Shown: piece after piece, positions 21,668 through 29,127 of the stretch | Numbering within the stretch: the first letter of the stretch is position 1 | Layout: every line of letters begins with the position of its first letter | NCBI GenBank assembly: GCA_041672385.1 | Contig: JBAYZQ010000009.1 | Span: 1-30,661 of the forward strand | DNA: 30,661 nucleotides | Direction of reading: 5' to 3' | DNA from: JBAYZQ01 sp041672385 | GTDB lineage: Bacteria > Spirochaetota > Spirochaetia > Sphaerochaetales > Sphaerochaetaceae | Made by a program: the position numbers and the translations under genes | The notes under the pieces: model-generated | Told to the model about the DNA's origin: nothing | What the model saw: only the letters and a program-made list of their open reading frames with translations | Database searches by the model: none

Positions 21668-24166
21668 TTATTCTTCTTCAGGAGTTTTAATAGATTCAAC
21701 CTCTTCAATCTGGTCTTCTATTTCTTCAACTTCATCCTGTTGGTAATCAGTAGCTGCTGTAGCAACAATATAATCATCATCCGTTTTCATTCTTACAACA
21801 TTTACACCCTTTGCAGATCTACCTTGAACAGAAATACTCTCAACATGCGTTCTTATAGTAATTCCATTTTTAGTTATACAAACAACGTCATTTTCATTGT
21901 TGACCCCAAGAGCTGAAACTAGATAGGTTTCTTTTTCAAGTCCATAAATCATTTGACCTGCAGTACCTCTACTATGTTGCATAAACTGTTCAAAGTTTAC
22001 TCTCTTTCCTTTTCCAGTATTAGTAATCATGAGAATATCTTTATCATCAGAGACTTTCACTAAACCTATAATTTCGTCTCCTTCTTTAAGTTTCATCCCT
22101 CGAACACCATGAGTGGCTCTTCCCATTGCTCTAACAGTATCACAATTAAATCTTAAGCCTTTTCCCTTGTTACTAATAACCATTGCTTCCTGTCCATCTT
22201 CACCAAGAACTACTTTAGCAAGTTGATCATCTTCATCTAAGATAATTGCTTTAATCCCATTTTTTCTGGCATTAATAAAAGCTTTCATTGTAACACGTTT
22301 AATAACACCTTTTTTGGTTACCATCATCAAATACTTATTATCATCAAAATCTTCAAAACAAATTATTGATGTCAAGCCTTCTTCTTTCTCAAGTTTTGGA
22401 AGTAAGGCACGAATGTTTACTCCTTTACTAGATTTGCTTCCTTCAGGTATTTCATACACTTCAAACCAAAAAGCTCTTCCAAAATCAGAAATTACCAAAA
22501 GATGATTATGACTATTGGTTACAAAGAGATTTTCAACAAAATCATCATCTCTAAGATTGGCACCCTTAACACCAGTACCTCCACGTCCTTGAGATCTGTA
22601 ATCTTCAGCACTAACCCTTTTAATAAAACCATTATGACTTGTAACAACAACAACTTCTTCTTTCTTGATAAAATCTTTATCAAGAATTCCATTAACTTCA
22701 TGAGGATCAATTTCAGTTCTTCTTACACTGTTAAAAGTATCAGAAATATCTCCGGCTTCTTTTTTTACAACTTCCAAAATCTTTTGGTCACTTGAAAGCA
22801 AAGTTATAAAATATGAAATTTTTTCCTTAAGAGCAGCTAATTCATCAAGAATTTCTTGAGTTTCTAAATGACTTAATTTCCCTAGTCTCATGTTGATAAT
22901 TGCTTTGGATTGAATCTCAGATAAAGCAAACCGAGCACAAAGCGCCTGACAAGCAGTATCATTAGATTCTGATTTTTTGATTAGAGCAATTACCTCATCA
23001 ATATTATCAAGCCCTATTTTCAACCCAAGAAGAATGTGTTCTCTTTCCTCTGCTCTCTTAAGATCAAATCTTGTTCTTCTTTCAATAACATCTTTACGAT
23101 GTTCAATGTAATAAAACAATTCTTCCTTAAGATTCAACAACATTGGCTTTCCATTAACCAAGGCAAGATTGTTTACGTTGAAATTAGTTTCCAATGTTGT
23201 ATTCTTAAAAAGATGGTTAACAACAATCTCTGGAATTGCTCCTTTTTTTAGGATTATAACAAGCCTCATTCCATCTCGGTCAGATTCATCTCTGACTTCA
23301 AAAATTTCATTTTTAAGAAGCTCTTTTTTAAGTTCAGCAATCCTTTTTACAAGTTCCGCTTTGTTAACTTGATAAGGAATTTCAGTAAAAACAATTTCAT
23401 CATGGGTCTTTTTCTCTTCCAAGTGATAACGTCCACGAATTACTATTTTTCCTTTTCCAGTCAAAAAAGCAGATTTTATACCTGATTGGCCACAAATTAT
23501 TCCATAAGTTGGAAAATCTGGACCTTTGATATACTCCATTAATTCCATAATAGAAATATCTGGATTATCAATCATAGCCGCCATTCCTTGACAAACTTCT
23601 ACAACATTATGAGGAGCCATATTAGTAGCCATTCCAACTGCAATACCACTGGAACCGTTTGCTAGCAAGAAAGGAAAAGCAGCAGGTAAAACTAAAGGCT
23701 CTTGAAGACTTTCATCATAGTTAGGCCCCATGTCCACTGTATTTTTTTCCAAGTCCGCAAGCATTACATCGCCGACTTTGCTTAGTTTTGCTTCAGTATA
23801 TCTCATAGCAGCAGCACCATCACCATCGACACTACCAAAGTTTCCTTGTGGTTTTACTGCAGGATATCTTAACGAAAAATCCTGTGCCATACGGACAAGA
23901 GCGTCGTATACGGATGCATCCCCATGTGGGTGATACTTTCCAAGAACATCTCCGACGATTCTGGCACATTTCTTTGTACTAGATGTAGATTTAATTCCCA
24001 TCTGGTTCATTCCATATAAAATTCTTCTATGAACAGGCTTTAGACCATCCCTTACATCAGGGAGAGCTCTGGAAACTATAACACTCATTGCATAAGTGAG
24101 ATAAGACTCCTTCATCTCTTTAGAGATATCTGCCTTTATTATTTTTCCAAAATTTTCTTCTTCCAC
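21668..24166 (-). CDS. gyrA: DNA gyrase subunit A
   Basis: An 832-residue type II topoisomerase subunit that breaks and rejoins DNA. The catalytic Tyr123 lies in AAAMRYTE and the quinolone-interacting helix reads HPHGDASVYD, with Ala84 and Asp88 at the E. coli Ser83/Asp87 positions. The GyrA box QGRGGTG (527-533) identifies gyrase rather than topoisomerase IV. A beta-pinwheel C-terminal domain ends in a strongly acidic tail (DEVEEIEDQIEEVESIKTPE). I chose GTG 24166 because AAAGGA lies seven bases upstream. A TTG at 24184, overlapping the gyrB stop, is an alternative adding six residues but has no ribosome binding site. It is co-transcribed with gyrB. Confidence 0.96.
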   Translation of the reverse strand: MEEENFGKIIKADISKEMKESYLTYAMSVIVSRALPDVRDGLKPVHRRILYGMNQMGIKSTSSTKKCARIVGDVLGKYHPHGDASVYDALVRMAQDFSLRYPAVKPQGNFGSVDGDGAAAMRYTEAKLSKVGDVMLADLEKNTVDMGPNYDESLQEPLVLPAAFPFLLANGSSGIAVGMATNMAPHNVVEVCQGMAAMIDNPDISIMELMEYIKGPDFPTYGIICGQSGIKSAFLTGKGKIVIRGRYHLEEKKTHDEIVFTEIPYQVNKAELVKRIAELKKELLKNEIFEVRDESDRDGMRLVIILKKGAIPEIVVNHLFKNTTLETNFNVNNLALVNGKPMLLNLKEELFYYIEHRKDVIERRTRFDLKRAEEREHILLGLKIGLDNIDEVIALIKKSESNDTACQALCARFALSEIQSKAIINMRLGKLSHLETQEILDELAALKEKISYFITLLSSDQKILEVVKKEAGDISDTFNSVRRTEIDPHEVNGILDKDFIKKEEVVVVTSHNGFIKRVSAEDYRSQGRGGTGVKGANLRDDDFVENLFVTNSHNHLLVISDFGRAFWFEVYEIPEGSKSSKGVNIRALLPKLEKEEGLTSIICFEDFDDNKYLMMVTKKGVIKRVTMKAFINARKNGIKAIILDEDDQLAKVVLGEDGQEAMVISNKGKGLRFNCDTVRAMGRATHGVRGMKLKEGDEIIGLVKVSDDKDILMITNTGKGKRVNFEQFMQHSRGTAGQMIYGLEKETYLVSALGVNNENDVVCITKNGITIRTHVESISVQGRSAKGVNVVRMKTDDDYIVATAATDYQQDEVEEIEDQIEEVESIKTPEEE

Positions 24167-24180
24167 TTTTTTTTCCTTTA

Positions 24181-26169
24181 TCAAGCATCAATATTTGTTG
24201 CATAAACAGCATTTGCATCTATAAAATTCCTTCTAGGTTCAACGTTTTCCCCCATTAACATGGTAAACACTTCGTCTGCTTCAACAGCATCATCAAGTGT
24301 TATTTGGGTAATCATCCTAGTTTCGGGATTCATTGTAGTTGTCCAAAGCTGTTCCGGATTCATTTCTCCAAGACCTTTATAGCGCTGAATGTGAACAATA
24401 TTTGAATCTTCAGTAACGCCATTGTCTAACAAAATATTTTCTTTTTCCTTATCATCATATGCATACCATTCTTTTTTACCAATATTGATTTTATAAAGAG
24501 GTGGCATAGCAAAATAAATATAACCTGCATCAATAAGAGGTCTCATATATCTAAAGAAAAAAGTTAAAAGCAAGGTTCTAATATGTGAACCATCAACATC
24601 AGCATCAGCCATAATTATAATTTTATGATATCTAACCTTTTCGACATTAAAATTAATTTGGCCAATACCAGCACCTATACTGGCAATAATAGGTTGAAGC
24701 TTTTCATTTGAAACAACTTTTTCATCTCGAGATTTTTCAACATTTAACATTTTCCCCCAAAGGGCAAGAATAGCCTGTGTTCTTCTGTCTCTGCCTTGTT
24801 TAGCAGATCCACCAGCACTATCTCCTTCGACTATGAAGATTTCTCTAAGAGCAGGGTCTTTTTCACTACAATCTGAAAGTTTTCCAGGAAGACCTCCGCT
24901 TTCATTCTTTTTTCTTTCATTTTCTTTGGCCTTTCTAGCAGCAATTCTACCTTTTGCTGCATTTATCATTTTTTCCAAGAAAATATCAATAACATTTGGA
25001 TTAAGTTCAAAATAGTAATTCAATTGATCCTGAACTATTGAATTTACAACTCCCATGACATATTGGTTCCCCAACTTCATTTTAGTCTGTCCTTCAAACT
25101 GGGGATCAGGAATTTTAACAGAAACTACAGCTGTTAAACCTTCTCTTATATCATCTTTACTTAAACTTTCAGTAAGTTTCTTTGAAAGTTTAGAATGTTT
25201 TTTTAACTGTTTATTAAAAACCGAGGTCAATCCTGATTGAAATCCTGAAAGATGCGTACCACCTTCTCTTGTGTTAATATTATTTACAAAAGCAAAAATA
25301 TTTTCATCATAGCGATCGTTGTATTGTATCGCAATTTCTACTGTTGCTTTATTTTTAACATCTTCAAAATAAATTGGATCTTCATTTAGAACTCTTTTTT
25401 CTTTATTGACGTACTTAACAAAATCTTTAATTCCACCTTCAAAATGGAAATTTTTAACAACAGGTTCCAGCTCAGGTCTATCATCTATAGCATTAATAAC
25501 AATCCCTTTATTAAGAAACGCTAATTCTCTAAATCTTGAACAAAGAACGCTAAAATTAAAATCTTCTGTTTCCATTATAGTAGTATCTGGATGAAATCTT
25601 ACAACAGTTCCTGTTCTATCAGTTTCCCCAATTTCTTTAACAGAAAATTGTGGAATTCCTTTTACATATTGTTGCATGTAAATTTTACCGTTTCTGTAAA
25701 CTTTAACTTCAAAAAAATCACTCAAAGCATTAACAACGGAAACACCAACACCATGAAGTCCCCCAGAGACTTTATAAGCCTCATTATCAAACTTTCCACC
25801 TGCATGAAGTTTACTTAATACAACTTCCAAAGTACTAATTTTTTCAATTGGATGGATATCAGTTGGGATTCCCCTTCCGTTATCCTCAACGGTAACAAAA
25901 TTACCCGCCCCTATAATTATACTGATTTCACTACAATAGCCTGCCATCGCTTCATCGATACTATTATCGATTACTTCATATACCAAATGATGTAAGCCTG
26001 TTATTCCAGTAGAACCAATATACATTCCAGGCCTGACCCTAACAGCCTCCAGCCCTTTCAAAACCTGAATACTATTTCCATTGTATTTGTCTACACCGTC
26101 TTTAATATTCACATTGTCGTGATGCTCTGCCGGTTTAAGGGTAGAGTCATCTTTAAATTCTTCACTCAT
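24181..26169 (-). CDS. gyrB: DNA gyrase subunit B
   Basis: A 662-residue ATPase subunit of gyrase. The GHKL ATPase domain has YEVIDNSIDEA, VEDNGRGIP and GGLHGVGVSVVNALS. The transducer domain and TOPRIM domain follow, with EGDSAGGSAKQGRDR (~440-454) and DADVDGSHIRTLLLTFF; the C-terminal tail has YKGLGEMNPEQLW. It is slightly longer than the usual ~635-640 residues, mainly through a ~27-residue charged N-terminal extension before KYNGNSIQVLKGLEAVR. AAAGGA precedes the ATG, and a good promoter lies at 26225-26254. It is divergent from dnaA, an arrangement also seen in Borrelia-type spirochaete chromosomes. gyrA follows in the same operon. Confidence 0.97.
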   Translation of the reverse strand: MSEEFKDDSTLKPAEHHDNVNIKDGVDKYNGNSIQVLKGLEAVRVRPGMYIGSTGITGLHHLVYEVIDNSIDEAMAGYCSEISIIIGAGNFVTVEDNGRGIPTDIHPIEKISTLEVVLSKLHAGGKFDNEAYKVSGGLHGVGVSVVNALSDFFEVKVYRNGKIYMQQYVKGIPQFSVKEIGETDRTGTVVRFHPDTTIMETEDFNFSVLCSRFRELAFLNKGIVINAIDDRPELEPVVKNFHFEGGIKDFVKYVNKEKRVLNEDPIYFEDVKNKATVEIAIQYNDRYDENIFAFVNNINTREGGTHLSGFQSGLTSVFNKQLKKHSKLSKKLTESLSKDDIREGLTAVVSVKIPDPQFEGQTKMKLGNQYVMGVVNSIVQDQLNYYFELNPNVIDIFLEKMINAAKGRIAARKAKENERKKNESGGLPGKLSDCSEKDPALREIFIVEGDSAGGSAKQGRDRRTQAILALWGKMLNVEKSRDEKVVSNEKLQPIIASIGAGIGQINFNVEKVRYHKIIIMADADVDGSHIRTLLLTFFFRYMRPLIDAGYIYFAMPPLYKINIGKKEWYAYDDKEKENILLDNGVTEDSNIVHIQRYKGLGEMNPEQLWTTTMNPETRMITQITLDDAVEADEVFTMLMGENVEPRRNFIDANAVYATNIDA

Positions 26170-26224
26170 ATATAAATATCCTTTTGAATTTATTTGAAAA
26201 CTTTATATTGAATTCTCTTTGTTT

Positions 26225-26254
26225 ATTATACATCATTTTAAGGTGCCTTTTCAA
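26225..26254 (-). promoter_or_regulatory. Predicted gyrB-gyrA promoter
   Basis: On the minus strand, TTGAAA (26254-26249, 5/6), 18 bases, and a perfect TATAAT (26230-26225). The transcript would have a leader of about 50 bases ending in the AAAGGA ribosome binding site of gyrB. Gyrase promoters are often supercoiling-sensitive; nothing in the sequence proves that here. Confidence 0.6.
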
Positions 26255-26348
26255 GGATTAGCATAATAAAACACAAAAAACTAATTCTTTATATTATATA
26301 TATTTAACTTTAAAAAAATAAAAATTATCAGCTAGTTTAAAATTATGC

Positions 26349-26377
26349 TTGAAAGACAATTGACAACAATGTAAGAT
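26349..26377 (+). promoter_or_regulatory. Predicted dnaA promoter giving a leaderless mRNA
   Basis: TTGAAA (26349-26354, 5/6), exactly 17 bases, then TAAGAT (26372-26377, 4/6). Six bases (TAGTTC) separate the -10 box from the dnaA ATG at 26384. There is no Shine-Dalgarno sequence. The geometry equals that at parA and nagA. Confidence 0.5.
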
Positions 26378-26383
26378 TAGTTC

Positions 26384-27775
26384 ATGGATAATAAAAAAGA
26401 TACCGAAAAAGGAAGACAATTCTGGCTTAATGCAAAAGAAGAATTGAGAACTTCCATTGATAATAAAAGCTACAATATTTGGATAAATAGAATAAGATAT
26501 GATTCTTTTAACAAGGATGAATTAACATTAAAAGTTGATTCTGCTTTTATCTATGATTCTATTACAAATAACTACCTAGACGTAATTTGCAAAGCAATTG
26601 ATAACCAAACTAATGAAAAGATAAATACAAAATTAATCATAAAAAAAACTACAAATAAAGAAAATCCCGAAGAAGATGAAGCAGAAGATCCCCTTCCTGT
26701 TTCAAAACAAAAAGTTTCTAGGTTGAATTCAAAGTACAGTTATTGTTTTAATCCAAATTATACTTTTGATTCTTTTGTTTATGGTGAAAATAGTGTATTT
26801 GCTTTTAATGCATGTAAAGCAATTAGTACTAATCCTGGTTCAAGTTATAACCCCTGTCTGTTATACGGTGGTGTTGGCTTAGGAAAAACACACCTGCTTC
26901 AAGCTATAGGAAATCAACTAATTCAAAATTCAAAATTAAAAGTTCTTTATGTTACCAGTGAAAATTTTACGAATGATTTCATAAATTCACTTCATACTCA
27001 AGGTACCCAAGAATTTAAAAATAAATATCGTAAATTAGACATTCTTCTAATTGATGATATTCAATTTTTGGAACAAAAAGAACAAACACAGACAGAATTA
27101 TTTAACACTTTTAATGATATGTACGATACTGGAAGACAACTTGTTTTTACTTGTGATAGACCTGTAAGTGAATTAAAAAATATTACTTCAAGATTAAAAA
27201 ATAGATTTGAACGTGGCCTTAATATTGACATTCAACCACCCAAATATGAAACAAGAGTTGCAATCTTACAAAAAAAATGTGAAAAAGAAAACTTTATTAT
27301 TAATGAAACAATTTTAGATTATATTGCTAAAAATGTTCAATCAAATGTAAGGGATTTAGAATCCTGTCTTACAAAACTAAAAGCTTACTGTAATTTAATA
27401 GGAAAAGACATCTCTCTTGAAATTGCCAAAGAACAACTTAAAGATTCAATAAAGATTAATGTAGATAAAAATACCCTTACAATAGATTCAATAATTAGAA
27501 TTGTAGCCAATTATTTTAATGTTTCATCTTTTGATATAAAAGGTAAAAGTAAAAAGAAATCTTTTGCAATGGCTAGACAAATTGCAATGTATCTTTCAAG
27601 AGAAACTACCGACTTCTCTACTACAGAAATCGGCCAAGAATTTGGGGGCAGAGATCACACAACAATTATGTATGCCTACCAAAAAATCAAAAGTCAACTT
27701 AACATAAACAACAGTGAAACTAAGACAATTATCAATAAAATGATGGTTGAAATACAGGCTTTAAACACCCGGTAG
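26384..27775 (+). CDS. dnaA: Chromosomal replication initiator protein DnaA
   Basis: A 463-residue origin-binding AAA+ ATPase. Domain I (~10-80) mediates helicase and partner contacts. Domain II is a short charged linker (~88-112). The AAA+ domain begins near residue 120, with Walker A YGGVGLGKTH (161-170), Walker B ILLIDDIQFL (220-229) and the arginine-finger region ITSRLKNRFERG. The C-terminal DNA-binding domain IV contains the DnaA signature RDHTTIMYAYQKI. Length is normal. It opens the dnaA-dnaN-recF-dciA cluster and is divergent from gyrB. Its target boxes lie mainly in the following gap (27776-28016), as in most bacteria with origins between dnaA and dnaN. Confidence 0.98.
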   Translation: MDNKKDTEKGRQFWLNAKEELRTSIDNKSYNIWINRIRYDSFNKDELTLKVDSAFIYDSITNNYLDVICKAIDNQTNEKINTKLIIKKTTNKENPEEDEAEDPLPVSKQKVSRLNSKYSYCFNPNYTFDSFVYGENSVFAFNACKAISTNPGSSYNPCLLYGGVGLGKTHLLQAIGNQLIQNSKLKVLYVTSENFTNDFINSLHTQGTQEFKNKYRKLDILLIDDIQFLEQKEQTQTELFNTFNDMYDTGRQLVFTCDRPVSELKNITSRLKNRFERGLNIDIQPPKYETRVAILQKKCEKENFIINETILDYIAKNVQSNVRDLESCLTKLKAYCNLIGKDISLEIAKEQLKDSIKINVDKNTLTIDSIIRIVANYFNVSSFDIKGKSKKKSFAMARQIAMYLSRETTDFSTTEIGQEFGGRDHTTIMYAYQKIKSQLNINNSETKTIINKMMVEIQALNTR

Positions 27776-27811
27776 AAGTTGTTGTAAACTTGTTAATAAA
27801 TTGTGGAGGAT

Positions 27812-27820
27812 TGTGGATAA
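27812..27820 (-). promoter_or_regulatory. DnaA box, perfect consensus
   Basis: TGTGGATAA on the plus strand is the exact complement of the consensus TTATCCACA. It lies 37 bases after the dnaA stop. Confidence 0.88.
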
Positions 27821-27863
27821 CTTTTTGAATCTTTTTTTTTCGTTGTGCAAAAGTAGATTAATC

Positions 27864-27896
27864 AACAGGTTATAAAGGCTTTTATTAACAGGTTAT
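27864..27896 (+). repeat. Direct repeat AACAGGTTAT in oriC
   Basis: AACAGGTTAT occurs at 27864-27873 and 27887-27896, a 23-base period, about two helical turns. Its AGGTTAT core recurs at 27932-27938, overlapping the second DnaA box. It could be an iteron for DnaA in a weaker form or for another origin-binding protein. Confidence 0.5.
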
Positions 27897-27934
27897 TTTT
27901 TGTATAATGATAAATGGTTCAAACATTTATTAGG

Positions 27935-27943
27935 TTATACACA
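27935..27943 (+). promoter_or_regulatory. DnaA box, TTATNCACA type
   Basis: TTATACACA fits the relaxed consensus TTATNCACA. It is the box closest to the trio-like run and the A/T-rich stretch, so it is the likely anchor for unwinding. Confidence 0.8.
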
Positions 27944-27957
27944 GGAAATGTGGTATA

Positions 27958-27975
27958 TTATTACTAATACTACTA
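27958..27975 (-). promoter_or_regulatory. DnaA-trio-like element
   Basis: The plus strand reads TTA TTA CTA ATA CTA CTA. The complementary strand read 3' to 5' gives AAT AAT GAT TAT GAT GAT, five of six fitting the 3'-(G/A)AT-5' trio described for the basal unwinding system. It starts 14 bases after the TTATACACA box and runs into the A/T-only stretch. Confidence 0.6.
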
Positions 27976-28016
27976 TTTTTAAATATATTATAATATTATA
28001 TAGGAGATAAGAAAAA

Positions 28017-29120
28017 ATGAAATTTATTTGCTCAAAAAACTCAATATTAAATGAAATTTCTAATGCAATTGAATTTGCTGCTGTTAAAAATATTCTTTCG
28101 ATTCTTTCGAATGTTTATTTGGAAGCTTTTCAAGATAAATTGTACATACGTTCTACTGATTCAAATTTAAGTTTTTCAGCAGAAATCGTTGTCAATGTTA
28201 TTGAAGAAGGAAAAACAACTTTGCGTTGTGATACTTTGCTTAATATTCTTAAAAACATTCCAGACGATGAAGTTGTATTTGAAGAAAAAGAAAATATTAT
28301 GTATATCAGCGCAGCTGAACATAAAATTAACTTTAATATTAAATCTACAAAAGTAGATGATTTTCCAAACAGTGAGAAATACTCTGATTCAGAGTTTTTT
28401 AAGATACCAAAAAAGACTTTATTAAAATTAATAAATCAAACTATTTTTACAGTTAGTCTTGATGAAAAAAAACCTTTTATGAATGGAACCCTTTTAACAA
28501 AAGAGGATGATTTTATTATTATGGTTGGAACTGATGGAAAGAGACTTTCTTTTGCAAAAGAAAAAATTGAGAATGATATTCCTGATTTCTCTAATGCAAT
28601 TATTCCTTTAAAATTTTTAAACATTATTAAAAAATTTAGTATTAGTGAAGGAACTTTTGATGTTTTGATTAATAATACAAGCATGGTCATGAAATTTAAT
28701 AATTATGTAATAAGTTCTGTGCTTATAAATGCTAATTATCCAAATTATAAAAGAGTAATTCCTGAAAATAATGATAAATTTATAAAAATTAAAATTAATG
28801 ATATGAATGAAGCTTTAAAGAGAGTTTCTTTGTTTAGTGAAAATAAATATAAAAAGATTTTATTTAATATTGATTCAAAAAAAATTACAATTTATACAGA
28901 AGATTCTGAAATTGGCCAAGCAAAAGAAGAAATTGAAGCTGAATATGAAGGAGAACCTTTTACTTGTGCTATTAATTATTCTTATTTGGTAAATCCTCTT
29001 AAGGCTATGGAAGGTGAATTTTTCTGCATTTGGTTTAATGATCCAACTAGAGCTTTTATTGTAAAACCAGAACCAGAAAGGGAGTATTTGCATGTAATAA
29101 TGCCAATGCAAATTAACTAG
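28017..29120 (+). CDS. dnaN: DNA polymerase III beta subunit (sliding clamp)
   Basis: A 367-residue ring-forming clamp that tethers the replicative polymerase to DNA. Three consecutive clamp folds can be followed: domain 1 ~1-120 (LRCDTLLNILKNIPDDEV), domain 2 ~130-245 (IFTVSLDEKKPFMNGTLL, TDGKRLSFAKE) and domain 3 ~250-367. It ends with the family-typical YLHVIMPMQ, which closes the partner-binding pocket. Length is usual (365-380). AGGAG (28002-28006) lies ten bases before the ATG. It follows oriC directly and is seven bases ahead of recF, so it belongs to the dnaN-recF-dciA transcript. Confidence 0.97.
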   Translation: MKFICSKNSILNEISNAIEFAAVKNILSILSNVYLEAFQDKLYIRSTDSNLSFSAEIVVNVIEEGKTTLRCDTLLNILKNIPDDEVVFEEKENIMYISAAEHKINFNIKSTKVDDFPNSEKYSDSEFFKIPKKTLLKLINQTIFTVSLDEKKPFMNGTLLTKEDDFIIMVGTDGKRLSFAKEKIENDIPDFSNAIIPLKFLNIIKKFSISEGTFDVLINNTSMVMKFNNYVISSVLINANYPNYKRVIPENNDKFIKIKINDMNEALKRVSLFSENKYKKILFNIDSKKITIYTEDSEIGQAKEEIEAEYEGEPFTCAINYSYLVNPLKAMEGEFFCIWFNDPTRAFIVKPEPEREYLHVIMPMQIN

Positions 29121-29127
29121 AAAATAA

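Larger units (their letters stand above)
27776..28016. other. oriC: Chromosomal replication origin (oriC) between dnaA and dnaN
   Basis: This 241-base non-coding gap holds a perfect DnaA box (27812-27820, minus), a second box, TTATACACA (27935-27943, plus), and near-matches TGTTAATAA (27791-27799) and TTATTAACA (27882-27890). It also contains a repeated AACAGGTTAT, a run of TTA/CTA triplets (27958-27975) and a 29-base stretch of only A and T (27974-28002) next to dnaN. The order of boxes, trio-like triplets and A/T stretch fits the bacterial basal unwinding system. G/C composition of the plus strand also changes sense across the region. Confidence 0.85.

Noticed and set aside
21668..24184. 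Open frames opposite gyrA, and topoisomerase IV as identity of the gene
   Set aside because: The opposite frames are compositional shadows. The GyrA box QGRGGTG and the adjacent gyrB point to gyrase.
26224..26236. DnaA-box-like TTATACATC in the gyrB-dnaA gap
   Set aside because: Only 7 of 9 matches, and it coincides with the gyrB -10 box; not enough to call a box in AT-rich sequence.
26360..26365. Perfect TTGACA just before dnaA as its -35 box
   Set aside because: A -10 box at normal spacing would fall on the dnaA start codon, so it cannot serve the annotated dnaA; TTGAAA at 26349 fits better.
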